Source of the DNA: Candidatus Thiodubiliella sp.
GTDB lineage: Bacteria > Pseudomonadota > Gammaproteobacteria > PS1 > Pseudothioglobaceae
NCBI GenBank assembly: GCA_029237605.1
Contig: JAQRGB010000001.1
Span: 256,303 to 320,302 of the forward strand
Length of the DNA: 64,000 nt
Direction of reading: 5' to 3'
Both the position numbers and the translations under genes were made by a program. Of this stretch, positions 51,967-63,585 are shown one piece after another (position 1 is the stretch's first letter; each line of letters opens with the position of its first letter). Below the pieces are notes generated by a model. It searched no databases. It was not told where the DNA came from and was given only the letters and a program-made list of their open reading frames with translations.

Positions 51967-53433
51967 ATGGAAGATAATTTGATGTTGTTTTCATTCAAGG
52001 GTAAATATAGAGTTCTACATTTAACTTGGTTTGCTTTCTTTATGACATTCTTGGTATGGCTGAGCCTTGGGCCAATGATGCCTTTTATTCGCGAAGCATT
52101 GTCACTCACTGAGCAGCAAGCAAAGGTATTGCTGATTCTTAATGTAGCAATAACTATTCCAGCAAGAATTATCGTTGGGATGTTAGTTGATAAGTTAGGC
52201 CCTAAAATACTATTTTCTTCTATATTGATTTTAGGTGGCTTAATATCAATCGCATTTAGCTGGATGCAATCATACGAGCAACTGGCACTATTTAGATTTT
52301 TATCAGGCTTTATTGGCGCTGGTTTCGTAGTGGGTATTCGTATGATATCCGAATGGTTTCCAGCCAAGCAAATAGGTACTGCACAAGGTATTTATGGCGG
52401 TTGGGGTAATTTTGGTTCCGCAGGAGCTGCACTCTCTCTACCCTTTATTGCAAATAGTTTTGGTGATGTTGATGGCTGGCGTTATACCATCACTATTGCG
52501 AGTACTTTAGCAATACTTTATGGTATTTTTTATTATTTCAATGTCAGTAATACACCTAAAGGCTCTACTTATTTCAAACCAAAAAAGTCGGGTGCTATGG
52601 AGGTGAGTAATTATTCAGACTTAGTACTCTATATTGCAATGAATATTCCTCTATATCTAGCTTTGTCATTACTGACATGGAAATTATCACCCATAAATAT
52701 GGACATGATCTCATCAACAATAGAATATGCTGTGTACGGTGTATTAACTGTAATATTTGTATTACAAATTTTTAAAACATGGCATATAAATACTCAACAT
52801 TTAAATCAGGGAGTACCAAAGCAGCATCAATATAAATTTAAGCAAGTTGCAATTCTTGATTTGGCATATTTAGTTACTTTCGGCACTGAATTGGCGGTTG
52901 TCTCTATATTGGCAATGCTTTATGTTGACTGGTTTGAATTTCCTAAAATTACTGCTGCATTATTAGCAGGTATGTATCCATTTATCAACTTATTCGCTCG
53001 GCCAGGTGGTGGCTATCTAAGTGATAAATACGGCAGGAAGCTGACTTTAACAATAGTTTTCTCTGGTATCAGTTTAAGTTTTTTAGCATTAGGTAATATT
53101 GACAAAAACTGGTCAATTTATTTAGTGGTGTTATTAACCATTGCTGGCGGTATATTCTCTAAAGCAGGATCGGGCGCAGTATTCGCTATGGTACCACTCA
53201 TTCAAAGACGATTGACTGGACAAATTGCTGGCATGGTTGGTGCTTTTGGTAATGTCGGTGCAGTAATATTTTTAACAGTCAATTCTTTGGTAGACTACGA
53301 CCAATTCTTTATGTTAATTGGCATAGTTAGTACAATTGTATTGGTATCAATTATAGTATTCCTAGAAGAACCCAAAGGTCATATGACCGAAATATTAGAC
53401 GATGGTACAGTTGAAATTATCAAAGTCAACTAA
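51967..53433 (+). CDS. narK: NarK-type nitrate/nitrite transporter
   Basis: A 488-residue major-facilitator protein with about 12 helices. The nitrate signature GGWGNFGSAGAALSLPF follows the Arg-containing helix with GIRMISEWFP, and the second signature GMVGAFGNVGAVIFLTVN is in the C-terminal half, as in nitrate/nitrite porters. It lies 15 bases after nirB with its own RBS (AAGGAG), supplying substrate for that enzyme. Whether it takes up nitrate, nitrite or both cannot be told. Confidence 0.93.
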   Translation: MEDNLMLFSFKGKYRVLHLTWFAFFMTFLVWLSLGPMMPFIREALSLTEQQAKVLLILNVAITIPARIIVGMLVDKLGPKILFSSILILGGLISIAFSWMQSYEQLALFRFLSGFIGAGFVVGIRMISEWFPAKQIGTAQGIYGGWGNFGSAGAALSLPFIANSFGDVDGWRYTITIASTLAILYGIFYYFNVSNTPKGSTYFKPKKSGAMEVSNYSDLVLYIAMNIPLYLALSLLTWKLSPINMDMISSTIEYAVYGVLTVIFVLQIFKTWHINTQHLNQGVPKQHQYKFKQVAILDLAYLVTFGTELAVVSILAMLYVDWFEFPKITAALLAGMYPFINLFARPGGGYLSDKYGRKLTLTIVFSGISLSFLALGNIDKNWSIYLVVLLTIAGGIFSKAGSGAVFAMVPLIQRRLTGQIAGMVGAFGNVGAVIFLTVNSLVDYDQFFMLIGIVSTIVLVSIIVFLEEPKGHMTEILDDGTVEIIKVN

Positions 53434-53448
53434 ATAACTTAAATAAAT

Positions 53449-55149
53449 ATGAAACAACTTAAAGTTAATATAAATTCCCACTCTATTTCAGGTGCCAAAC
53501 CTGAAAATCAAGATGCTTGCGCCTATCATATACCCGACAAACAAGCCTTGGAATACAAAGGTATTGTTAGTGTTATTGCCGATGGTGTGAGTGCTTGTGA
53601 GAGAGCGGCTGAGGCGAGTAGTTGTTGCGTTAATAGTTTTCTCAGTGATTATTATTCTACACCAGATTCTTGGCGTGTAGAACACTCAGCAACAAAGGTT
53701 ATTTCAGCGCTAAATAATTGGCTATATTCTCAATCAATGCGCAACGATGAAATCTCATCAATGCTATCTACATTGAGTGTAATAATCATTAAATCCAATA
53801 CTGCGCATATTTTTCATGTTGGTGATTCTAGAGTTTATCATTATCGTCAAGGTGTATTAACACAACTAACAAAAGACCACATCTTAAGTATAAACAAAAA
53901 AAAAACTTACCTATCAAGAGCAATGGGATTTGACCTTAGAGTGAATGTTGACTATCAAACTCTTGATCTTGAAGTTAATGATCAATTTTTGATGACAACA
54001 GATGGTGTGCATGATTATTTAAATAATACCTTGCTACAAAATTTAATGAATACAGCGTCAACAGCAAGTGATATTGTGAATAAAGCACTAGATTTAGAAA
54101 GTAGAGACAACATCTCAGCAATGCTTGTGAAGATTGACCAGCTACCAGAGAAGAATATAGATGAAGCCTTTAATGAACTCACTGAACGACATGTGCCACC
54201 AGACCTAGATAAAGGTATGAAAATCAATGGTTTTGAAATAAAGTCACTGCTTGTTTCAAGTCCTAAAATACAATTATATTTAGTTAAAGATATTAACACT
54301 AAACAATTGGTTGTGTTAAAAACACCATCAATTAATTTTGAAGACGACCCGCAATATTTAAAACATTTTATATACGAGCAATGGGCGGGACAGCGAATAC
54401 AAAGCCCTAATGTAGTGAAAATTCATAATAATAATGAAAAAGCCAACTTCTTAGCCTATGCGATGGAATATATCAAAGGACAGACGTTAAGACAATGGAT
54501 GGATAAAAACAAAGAACCTGATATCAAGATAGTTGTGAATTTTGTTAAACAAATTATTCAAGGTTTAAGAGCTTTTCACCGTCAAGAGATGCTGCATTGT
54601 GACCTTAAACCAGAAAATATTATGATTAATGAAATTGGGCAAGTCAAACTGATTGATTTTGGCTCAACAAGAATTGCTGGCGTCTCCGAACTAAGTAGTC
54701 CAATTGATTCTGGAGATAATCAAGGTACACAAGGATACACTGCGCCAGAGGTTCTTTTGAATAACAAGGTATCTCAAGCATCGGACCAATTTAGTTTAGG
54801 CGTGATTGTATATGAAATATTTACCTCTCAACTTCCCTACCAAAACAAATTAAATAAAAATCTAACTACAAAAAAATTACCAAAGTTATCTTATAAATCA
54901 ACATTAGTTCATAATCCAAATATAGCAATATGGATTGATAGAGCAATACACAAAGCTTGTCATTTGAATGCAAATTACAGATACAAAGCCCTAAGTGAAT
55001 TTTTATATGATTTAGAACATCCAAATTCTAATTTTTTGCACATTGAAGAACCTATAAAACCAGTAATCCAATTAAAAAAATATCGGCTATATCTTGGGTT
55101 ATTATTTGCGTTAAATTTCATTTTATTATTATTATTAGTGACTAAATGA
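53449..55149 (+). CDS. Fused PP2C-type phosphatase and Ser/Thr protein kinase
   Basis: A 566-residue fusion. Residues 1-230 are a PP2C phosphatase (GAKPENQDACAYHIP, VIADGVSACERAA, HIFHVGDSRVYHY, TTDGVHDYL, SRDNISAMLV) with metal-binding Asp residues. Residues about 258-525 form a kinase (VLKTPS Lys, HCDLKPENIMI catalytic loop, LIDFGSTRIA, APEV, SDQFSLGVIVYEIFT). A single membrane helix ends the protein (YLGLLFALNFILLLLLV). Such fusions accompany nitrate-assimilation genes in other gammaproteobacteria. It may modify the transporter or the reductase, unproven. Last gene of the nirB operon. Confidence 0.88.
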   Translation: MKQLKVNINSHSISGAKPENQDACAYHIPDKQALEYKGIVSVIADGVSACERAAEASSCCVNSFLSDYYSTPDSWRVEHSATKVISALNNWLYSQSMRNDEISSMLSTLSVIIIKSNTAHIFHVGDSRVYHYRQGVLTQLTKDHILSINKKKTYLSRAMGFDLRVNVDYQTLDLEVNDQFLMTTDGVHDYLNNTLLQNLMNTASTASDIVNKALDLESRDNISAMLVKIDQLPEKNIDEAFNELTERHVPPDLDKGMKINGFEIKSLLVSSPKIQLYLVKDINTKQLVVLKTPSINFEDDPQYLKHFIYEQWAGQRIQSPNVVKIHNNNEKANFLAYAMEYIKGQTLRQWMDKNKEPDIKIVVNFVKQIIQGLRAFHRQEMLHCDLKPENIMINEIGQVKLIDFGSTRIAGVSELSSPIDSGDNQGTQGYTAPEVLLNNKVSQASDQFSLGVIVYEIFTSQLPYQNKLNKNLTTKKLPKLSYKSTLVHNPNIAIWIDRAIHKACHLNANYRYKALSEFLYDLEHPNSNFLHIEEPIKPVIQLKKYRLYLGLLFALNFILLLLLVTK

Positions 55150-55624
55150 GTTTTAAAACAACCTGTTCATACTGTAGCGTTGACTATAGTATTTAAAGTC
55201 AGCAACTTTAATTTAGTATTCAAAATAATCGGAGATAAAAAATTAGCCTATTAATTCAGTATAAGAATACAACTCTATCGCAGAATTTATTGAAATAAAT
55301 CATCTTAATAATAGACATTCTTTGTCATCATAAAATAAATCGTATAATACAGCTATATAAAATATATTATTCATTTATATCTATCACATTAAAAGCTTTT
55401 TTCATAATAATACATTCGCAAAATCTATGCGCAGTCCAATTAATCCATTAATTATAAAAATTACTTTGTTAAACTTTATTACTTTTGTGAACTAAGTCAA
55501 AATAAAAATACCAATAGATTATCATTAACTTGATAGTTAATAAATTGAATTCTATGTCATTAGAATACTTATTTATATATTTTATAATTCAACTGGTGAT
55601 ACCTATTAATTATAGGCAATACAC
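55150..55624. other. Intergenic, no gene seen
   Basis: About 470 very AT-rich bases between the end of the nirB operon and the 3' end of yggS. No recognisable protein, tRNA or strong terminator was found. The sequence may be decayed. Confidence 0.5.
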
Positions 55625-56271
55625 TTATAAATTCAATTTATTTCTTTCCCCGAAAATATTGCTACCAATACGCACAAAAGTCGCACCATTTTGAATAGCT
55701 GATTCCAAATCATTACTCATACCCATAGATAGCATATTTAAGTCAGGGTACTTTTTTCTTATTTCTGCCATTTTTGCAAAACTTTTTTGTGGATTATTAT
55801 AGCTAGGAATACACATAAAGCCCTTTATTGACAACCTATCTAGAGATTTAATTTGTGTAACAATTTCTTCAATTTCTTCATAAAGGACACCTGATTTAGT
55901 TAATTCATTATCAATATTAACTTGCAACAAAACATTGAGTTTTTCCATATTATCCGGTCGTTGTTCATTAAGTCGTTTAGCAATTTTAAGCCTATCAATG
56001 CTATGCACCCAATCAAAATTTTGCGCAATTTTATTGGTTTTATTAGATTGAATTGGCCCAATAAAATGCCAAATTAAATTCTGCCCTGTAAGTGCTTTAA
56101 TTTTATTTAGGGCTTCTTGTAGATAATTTTCACCAAAGTGATGTTGCCCGACATCAATGGCTTCTTGTAAATCAGAGATAGGTCTGGTTTTACTAACAGC
56201 AATTAAAGTCACTTGCTGGTTTTTATCAACTACACTAATACGTGTTTGAACTTTTTTTAAATTCTTGGCAA

Positions 56272-56275
<4 letters not shown>
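55625..56275 (-). CDS. yggS: YggS-family pyridoxal-phosphate homeostasis protein
   Basis: A 216-residue PLP-binding barrel protein. The PLP Lys is in VTLIAVSKTRPI, with HFGENYLQEA, LIWHFIGPIQSNK and LSMGMSNDLESAIQNGATFVRIGS following. It keeps PLP levels balanced and has no known catalytic activity. Its start overlaps pyrK by four bases. Confidence 0.94.
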
Positions 56276-57997
<1,722 letters not shown>

Positions 57998-58029
57998 CTA
58001 TATTTTACCTAACAAGTATTCTTTAGGCC

Positions 58030-58218
58030 TTATAAAGAAATATTTCTAAGTCTAAGTACGTTTATAATAACCGACACCGAGCTAAAACTCATCGCTGTTA
58101 CGGCAATCATTGGGGAAAGCAACACGCCAAATACAGGAAACAATACCCCAGCAGCTATTGACACCCCTAAAATATTGTAAATAAATACAAGAAAAAATAA
58201 TGATAATAAAACTTTCAT
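58030..58218 (-). pseudogene. C-terminal fragment of a copper-transporting P1B-ATPase
   Basis: A 62-residue ORF that begins within a membrane segment and reads [40 protein letters not shown] and [14 protein letters not shown]. These are the last two helices of CopA-type ATPases, including the conserved MxxSS motif. The other roughly 700 residues are absent: hemW ends 12 bases upstream in gene direction. It is a remnant of a deleted gene. Confidence 0.75.
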
Positions 58219-58230
58219 TCTTGAATTGTA

Positions 58231-59337
58231 TCACATAAAAATTATCTGCAAATCATTTAATAAATCAAATCCTCGCTTACTAGGGCAAATACGCTTATCG
58301 TTCAACTCAAGCAACCCCAAAGAGTGAGCTTTATTAAGTTGATTTCGCATAGTTTCAATAGACTGTCTTGTTCGCTTTTCAAATAAATTCAATGAAAATC
58401 CTTGTTTTAACCTCAAGGCATTTAACATAAACTCAAAGCCAATCTGTTCTACCTCAGTTATTCTACTTTGGTTGTTTTTAATAAAATCTTTAGGTGATTT
58501 TGATTGCATAGTGCGAATAATTTTACTATCTGTGGTTATTTTTCCATGTGCGCCAGCACCAGCGCCCAAGTAATCGCCAAACTGCCAATAATTCAAGTTG
58601 TGTTTTGCAGGTAGTTGTGAAAATGCTGAGACTTCATATTGAGTAAATCCAGATTGCTCTAATAATAATTGCCCATGCTCTTGCATTTTCCACACCTTTT
58701 CTTGTGATATTTTTGGCGGGTATTTAGCAAAAAAAGTATTTGGCTCGATGGTAAATTGATAAAAAGAAATATGCACTGGATTTAGCGCAATTGCTTGCTT
58801 AACGTCGTGCAAACAATCATCAACACTTTGGCTTTCAAAGCCAAACATTAAGTCAATATTGATATTGTCAAATCCAACTCTTTGTGCTTGTCTTACCGTC
58901 TCAATAGCTTGCTGAGCAGAGTGTATTCTACCTAAGTTTTTCAAATATCTATCATTAAAAGACTGTACACCAATTGATAAACGATTCACTCCTAACTTTT
59001 TCAAAGCACTGAATTTTTCTTTATCACTTACTCCAGGATTAGCCTCTAATGTGATCTCAATATCATCGGTAAGGTTTAACATTTCTCTAAACCCTGAAAA
59101 TAACACTTGCATAGCTTCAATTGAACACAAACTTGGTGTGCCGCCGCCAATAAAAATTGTTTGTATATCTCGACCTTGTATTAAATATAGTTGATTTTTT
59201 AAGTTTGTCAATATCGCTTGAATGTAAGCTACATCATTTTCAATCTGTTGTTCATGTGAATTAAAATCACAATATGGACATTTTTTTACACACCAAGGAT
59301 AATGGATATAAAGTGAAAGTGGTGGAAGTGCTAACAA
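58231..59337 (-). CDS. hemW: HemW-type radical SAM protein
   Basis: A 368-residue protein with the radical SAM cysteines in HYPWCVKKCPYCDFNSHE, and IFIGGGTPSLC, GVNRLSIGVQSFNDRYLKNLGR and NIDLMFGFESQS typical of the HemN/HemW superfamily. HemW is a heme chaperone and not a coproporphyrinogen oxidase. The start overlaps rdgB by seven bases, the usual rdgB-hemW pairing. Confidence 0.93.
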   Translation of the reverse strand: MLALPPLSLYIHYPWCVKKCPYCDFNSHEQQIENDVAYIQAILTNLKNQLYLIQGRDIQTIFIGGGTPSLCSIEAMQVLFSGFREMLNLTDDIEITLEANPGVSDKEKFSALKKLGVNRLSIGVQSFNDRYLKNLGRIHSAQQAIETVRQAQRVGFDNINIDLMFGFESQSVDDCLHDVKQAIALNPVHISFYQFTIEPNTFFAKYPPKISQEKVWKMQEHGQLLLEQSGFTQYEVSAFSQLPAKHNLNYWQFGDYLGAGAGAHGKITTDSKIIRTMQSKSPKDFIKNNQSRITEVEQIGFEFMLNALRLKQGFSLNLFEKRTRQSIETMRNQLNKAHSLGLLELNDKRICPSKRGFDLLNDLQIIFM

Positions 59338-59921
59338 GTTTTTAATTCTTTTAATAATACTGTGAGTGCCCTGGCTCTATGTGAAATTGTATTTTTAATC
59401 TCAGGCGCTAATTCGGCGGAAGTACAACCATATGTTGGCAGATAAAAAATAGGGTCATAGCCAAAACCATTTTTGCCAACTTTCTCACGTAAAATTTCAC
59501 CCTTCCAGCCACGTTGGATAATAATAGGAGTTGGGTCGTTTGCATGTTCAATAAATACAACTGCACACCAAAATTTAGCACTGCGTTCTCCATCAGCAAG
59601 CCCTTGCATTTCATACAATAATTTTTGCACATTGGCTTCATCATTACTATGTTCACCTCCATAGCGCGCTGAATAAATACCTGGTGCTCCACCAAGTGCA
59701 TCTACTACGATACCTGAGTCATCCGCTAAAGCTGGCAGGTTCGATTGCTCAGAAGCATTACGCGCCTTAACCAAAGCATTTTCAACAAAACTGAGTCCAA
59801 TCTCAGGAACTTCTTCAACACCACCATCGCTCATTGATGCCACTTCATAGATACCTTTGAGCATAGCATTAAACTCTTTAATTTTTCCTTTATTGTTGCT
59901 TGCTAAGATGATTTTTCGCAT
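59331..59921 (-). CDS. rdgB: RdgB/HAM1 XTP/dITP pyrophosphatase
   Basis: Removes inosine and xanthosine triphosphates from the nucleotide pool. I chose the start [13 protein letters not shown] at 59921 (196 residues), matching the family. An upstream ATG at 59939 would add six residues. The motifs [33 protein letters not shown] and FGYDPIFY are complete. Confidence 0.95.
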   Translation of the reverse strand: MRKIILASNNKGKIKEFNAMLKGIYEVASMSDGGVEEVPEIGLSFVENALVKARNASEQSNLPALADDSGIVVDALGGAPGIYSARYGGEHSNDEANVQKLLYEMQGLADGERSAKFWCAVVFIEHANDPTPIIIQRGWKGEILREKVGKNGFGYDPIFYLPTYGCTSAELAPEIKNTISHRARALTVLLKELKTC

Positions 59922-59963
59922 ATGTGTATAATGATTCACTTTAAATTAGATTCAAAAACTATC

Positions 59964-60632
59964 ATGACACAAGATGAAATGAAACAAGCAGTAGCACAAG
60001 AAGCATTAAACTATGTCATTGAGAATACTATTATAGGCGTCGGTACCGGCTCAACAGCTAATTTTTTCATAGATTCGTTGGCAATTATGAAAAATAAAAT
60101 CAAAGGAGCGGTAGCAAGTTCTGATGCAACAGCGCAACGCTTAAAATTACATGATATTAAAGTATTTGATTTAAATGATGTAAAACAAATATCTGTCTAT
60201 ATTGATGGCGCAGATGAGTCGGATAATGATTTAAATCTTATCAAAGGTGGCGGTGGCGCACTTACTCGTGAAAAAATTGTCGCAGCAGTAGCAGATAAAT
60301 TTATCTGCATTGCCGACGAATCTAAACTAGTAGATATAATTGGTAAATTCCCTCTACCTGTGGAAGTTATTCCAATGAGTGCTAATTATGTCAGCCGTGA
60401 GATTGTTAAAAAAATCGGTGGCACCGTAAAACTTAGGGATTTCACCACCGATAATGGCAACTTAATTTTAGATATTAGTGACTTAGAAATTGTCCATCCA
60501 AAAGCAATAGAAACTATATTGAACAGTATTGTTGGCGTAGTTACTAATGGCTTATTTGCCAATAGTTCTGCTGATGTTTTACTACTAGGAACACCAAGTG
60601 GTGTCAAGAAAATAGTCGGCAAAGTTTTTTAA
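59964..60632 (+). CDS. rpiA: Ribose-5-phosphate isomerase A
   Basis: Interconverts ribose- and ribulose-5-phosphate, needed for the pentose pathway and, in autotrophs, the Calvin cycle. I chose the start [18 protein letters not shown] at 59964 (222 residues), which aligns with E. coli RpiA. The frame is open to 59922. [31 protein letters not shown] and TREKIVAA hold the active site. Confidence 0.95.
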   Translation: MTQDEMKQAVAQEALNYVIENTIIGVGTGSTANFFIDSLAIMKNKIKGAVASSDATAQRLKLHDIKVFDLNDVKQISVYIDGADESDNDLNLIKGGGGALTREKIVAAVADKFICIADESKLVDIIGKFPLPVEVIPMSANYVSREIVKKIGGTVKLRDFTTDNGNLILDISDLEIVHPKAIETILNSIVGVVTNGLFANSSADVLLLGTPSGVKKIVGKVF

Positions 60633-60723
60633 AGCTACATTAAATTAACTATAACTAGTAATTGCAAAATTCACTTTGCAACTAATGAGCTTAAGTCTTA
60701 CTAAAAGTTTAAATCTAATTCCT

Positions 60724-62049
60724 TTATAATAAATTTATAATTTCCTGCAAATCATTAACTTTAGCGCTAATTACATTGTATAAATCTTGCGAATTAACCA
60801 GCATTTTTGCACGCTCATAATGCCCAATTGCTTGCTCTAATTTACCTTGCGCAATTAATGCTTTCGCACTTTGAATATGAGAGCGTCCAAAATCGCCTTG
60901 TTTTGAATACAATAAAGCCAACAATTTGTAAGACTCATAACTACCTTGATTTGTCCGCAAAAAAGGTTTTAAAGTTAACACAGCTAAACGCACTTGTTGG
61001 TTATCCAAATAGGCCTTAGCAGTATAATACACACTTGCTTCATCTTTTTCGTAATTACTATTATTATTAAAATACCGTTTAGCCACAATCATATTGCCCA
61101 ATTTAGAGGCAACACGCCCTGCTAAAATATTGCTAGATTTACTATTGTCAATAAGTAATAATTTATCTATATGTCGTTTAGCATCCTGATAATCTTGTTT
61201 ATCAAATGCTTGGTATGCTCGCATATAATAGGTGATTGCTTTGTTATTTTCTAACTTAATTTTTTGATATTTTTGATAATATAATTTAGCTTTAATCGTA
61301 GTATATTCAAAAGAATCTTTTCTGTAATCACCTGGAATTATATTTAAGCGCTGCAAACTATCTGATATACGGTTGATACTTAATGGATGTGATCGCAAAA
61401 ATTCTTGTGCATTAGTATTGTCTTTTATTTTTTTAAAGAAATTAGTTAAGCCTCTTGGGTCAAATCCAGAACGCTTTAAAATAACAACGCCAACTCTATC
61501 TGCCTCCCATTCATGTTCGCGAGTAAAGTTAATTTTTTTTTGTAAATTTTCTGCAATGGTAGAAGTAAAAATAGCCCCTGATGCTTTATTACTTTTAACC
61601 AATACAGATGCCAATGCTCCTGCCAATATCAGATAATTTTGCTTACTCATTTTTTCAGAAAATCGAATAAGATGTCTTTGAGTAATATGTGCTATTTCAT
61701 GGCTAAGAACACCTGCCAACTCAGATTCAGAATCTGAACTTAGTAACAACCCTGTATGTATGCCGATATAACCATACGGACCAGCAAAGGCATTAATATC
61801 GCTTTTTTTCAAAAAGAAAAATCCAAAATTATTACGTGGATTTTCACTATAGATTGTGAGCTCATGGCCGAGTTTTTTTAGATAAGTTGCTGCTTCAATA
61901 TCAGAAATAACTAAATCTGTATCCCAAATTAATTGCAAAAATTCTCTGCCTTGTTTTTTTTCATCTAATGATTCTGAAAGTTGCAACTCTGGAACGCTTA
62001 ATGCAAAAACAAACAATGGGGTTAAAAGTAATAATAAAATTATTTTCAT
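60724..62049 (-). CDS. bepA: BepA-like periplasmic M48 metalloprotease with TPR domain
   Basis: A 441-residue exported protein (signal MKIILLLLLTPLFVFA). The M48 zinc motif is HEIAHITQRH near residue 112, with the third ligand in EWEADRVG. The C-terminal half (residues about 260-441) consists of TPR repeats. It matches BepA/YfgC, which helps or degrades outer-membrane proteins such as LptD. It stands alone. Confidence 0.87.
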   Translation of the reverse strand: MKIILLLLLTPLFVFALSVPELQLSESLDEKKQGREFLQLIWDTDLVISDIEAATYLKKLGHELTIYSENPRNNFGFFFLKKSDINAFAGPYGYIGIHTGLLLSSDSESELAGVLSHEIAHITQRHLIRFSEKMSKQNYLILAGALASVLVKSNKASGAIFTSTIAENLQKKINFTREHEWEADRVGVVILKRSGFDPRGLTNFFKKIKDNTNAQEFLRSHPLSINRISDSLQRLNIIPGDYRKDSFEYTTIKAKLYYQKYQKIKLENNKAITYYMRAYQAFDKQDYQDAKRHIDKLLLIDNSKSSNILAGRVASKLGNMIVAKRYFNNNSNYEKDEASVYYTAKAYLDNQQVRLAVLTLKPFLRTNQGSYESYKLLALLYSKQGDFGRSHIQSAKALIAQGKLEQAIGHYERAKMLVNSQDLYNVISAKVNDLQEIINLL

Positions 62050-62157
62050 AATAATGCTTATTATATTTTATTATTTAACAAAAAATAATATAAAATATCT
62101 GTGTTTATTGGGAAAATATAATATATTATTTAATTTAAACTTACAAGGAGTGCTATC

Positions 62158-62382
62158 ATGGCTGACGAAACTTTAGATGCATCGGGCTTAAACTGTCCAT
62201 TGCCAATTTTAAAAACTAAAAAAGCATTATCTAAAATGGATACTGGAAAAATCTTAGATGTAATTTCAACTGACGCTGGTTCTGTAAAAGATATTGATGC
62301 TTTTTGCAACCAAACTGGTAATAAACTTATTTCTACAGTAGAAAAAGACAACAAGTATGTCTTTACTATTGAAAAGGCTTAA
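62158..62382 (+). CDS. tusA: TusA-family sulfur carrier
   Basis: A 74-residue TusA. The sulfur-binding Cys is in LDASGLNCPLPILKTKKAL. In sulfur oxidisers TusA carries sulfane sulfur to DsrE/DsrC or Hdr. The dsrE2-like gene follows by 27 bases, the usual tusA-dsrE2 pairing. No rhodanese is next to it here, but one occurs at 27822. Confidence 0.93.
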   Translation: MADETLDASGLNCPLPILKTKKALSKMDTGKILDVISTDAGSVKDIDAFCNQTGNKLISTVEKDNKYVFTIEKA

Positions 62383-62409
62383 AGTGTCAATTTAACAGAG
62401 GATCTTATT

Positions 62410-62925
62410 ATGTCAGATAATAAAAAAATGACTATTATAGCTACCAAGGGTACTTTTGACTGGGCGTTTCCGCCATTCATTCTTGCCTCTACTGGTGTAG
62501 CAATGGATAAAAAAGTAACTATTTTCTTTACCTTTTATGGATTAAATCTTTTACTTAAAGATACTTCTAAATTACGCGTTTCTCCTATGGGAAATCCTGC
62601 TATGCCAATGAAACTCCCCTTTGGGCCAGAATGGTTACAAAAAATTGATTTTAGCCCTAAAATTCCAAATATCTTTTGGTCTTTACCATTTACAGAACAT
62701 TTGGCCACTTATTTAATGAAAAAGACCATGAAAAAGAATGGTGTTGCAAAGTTAGATGAGCTTCGTGCTATCTGTTTAGAATTTGATGTTAAATTTATTG
62801 CTTGTGAGATGACTGTTGATTTATTTGGCTATAGTAAAGATGATTTCATTGATGGCGTTGAATTTGCAGGTGCGGCAAGCTATTTTGACGAATGTGATGG
62901 TTCGAACCATAACCTTTATATGTAA
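62410..62925 (+). CDS. dsrE2: DsrE/DsrF-like (DsrE2-type) protein
   Basis: A 171-residue protein of the DsrE2 type. KKMTIIATKGTFDWAFPPFIL begins the fold, and the conserved Cys is in DVKFIACEMTVDLFGYSKDD. A middle hydrophobic segment (NIFWSLPFTEHLATYLM) is typical of this membrane-associated form. It should accept or pass persulfide sulfur from TusA next door. Confidence 0.85.
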   Translation: MSDNKKMTIIATKGTFDWAFPPFILASTGVAMDKKVTIFFTFYGLNLLLKDTSKLRVSPMGNPAMPMKLPFGPEWLQKIDFSPKIPNIFWSLPFTEHLATYLMKKTMKKNGVAKLDELRAICLEFDVKFIACEMTVDLFGYSKDDFIDGVEFAGAASYFDECDGSNHNLYM

Positions 62926-62931
62926 TAATTT

Positions 62932-63585
62932 TTATGTCCAGTCTAAGCTCAGCCAATTTTGTTCTTTTGCTATCTTTTTAAGCTTGTTATCAGCGTGTAC
63001 AACAATAGGATTATCAACTAATTCCAATAATGGCAAATCATTATATGAATCAGAATAAAAATAAGAACCATCTAAATTTTCATTATTTTTTTTACACCAT
63101 TGCTTTAGTTTATGGACTTTACCAATTTGAAAACACGGATCACCTAATACCTTACCTGTGAATTTTCCATCAATCATTTCAGGTTCGGTGGCTAATAATT
63201 CATCAATACCGTAGGCTTGCGCGATTGGTCGAGTTACAAATGAATTAGTAGCAGTAATGACAATTACTCTATCGCTATTTTTTTTATGAAAATCCACCAC
63301 TTTTTTCGCTTTTTCCAAAAAAATTGACTGAATTTTCTCAGTCATAAATTGCTGATGCCATTTGTTAAGTTGTTTGATAGAGTTATTTGCTAAAGGTATT
63401 AGGCAGAATTCTAAATATTTATTAATGTCTAATTCACCCTTGGCATAATCATTAAAAAATTCTTTATTTTTCTTTTGATATTCGTCGACATCAACTACAC
63501 CGATTTCACTTAAAAACTCACCCCATAAAAAATCGCTATCACCTGCTAACAGGGTTTTGTCTAAATCAAATAATGCAAGTGCCAT
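62932..63585 (-). CDS. HAD-superfamily IB phosphatase (SerB-like)
   Basis: A 217-residue HAD-IB hydrolase. The nucleophile motif FDLDKTLLAGDSDFLWGEFL begins it, VIVITATNSFVTRPIAQ is motif 2 and YFYSDSYNDLPLLELV motif 4. Family members dephosphorylate phosphoserine or histidinol phosphate, among others. The substrate is unknown. Its start overlaps hemL by one base. Confidence 0.87.
   Translation of the reverse strand: MALALFDLDKTLLAGDSDFLWGEFLSEIGVVDVDEYQKKNKEFFNDYAKGELDINKYLEFCLIPLANNSIKQLNKWHQQFMTEKIQSIFLEKAKKVVDFHKKNSDRVIVITATNSFVTRPIAQAYGIDELLATEPEMIDGKFTGKVLGDPCFQIGKVHKLKQWCKKNNENLDGSYFYSDSYNDLPLLELVDNPIVVHADNKLKKIAKEQNWLSLDWT

Noticed and set aside
62890..62910. GGTTCGAACC resembling a tRNA T-loop
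   Set aside because: It lies inside the dsrE2-like coding region and no cloverleaf can be formed around it. No tRNA or rRNA gene was found in the window.
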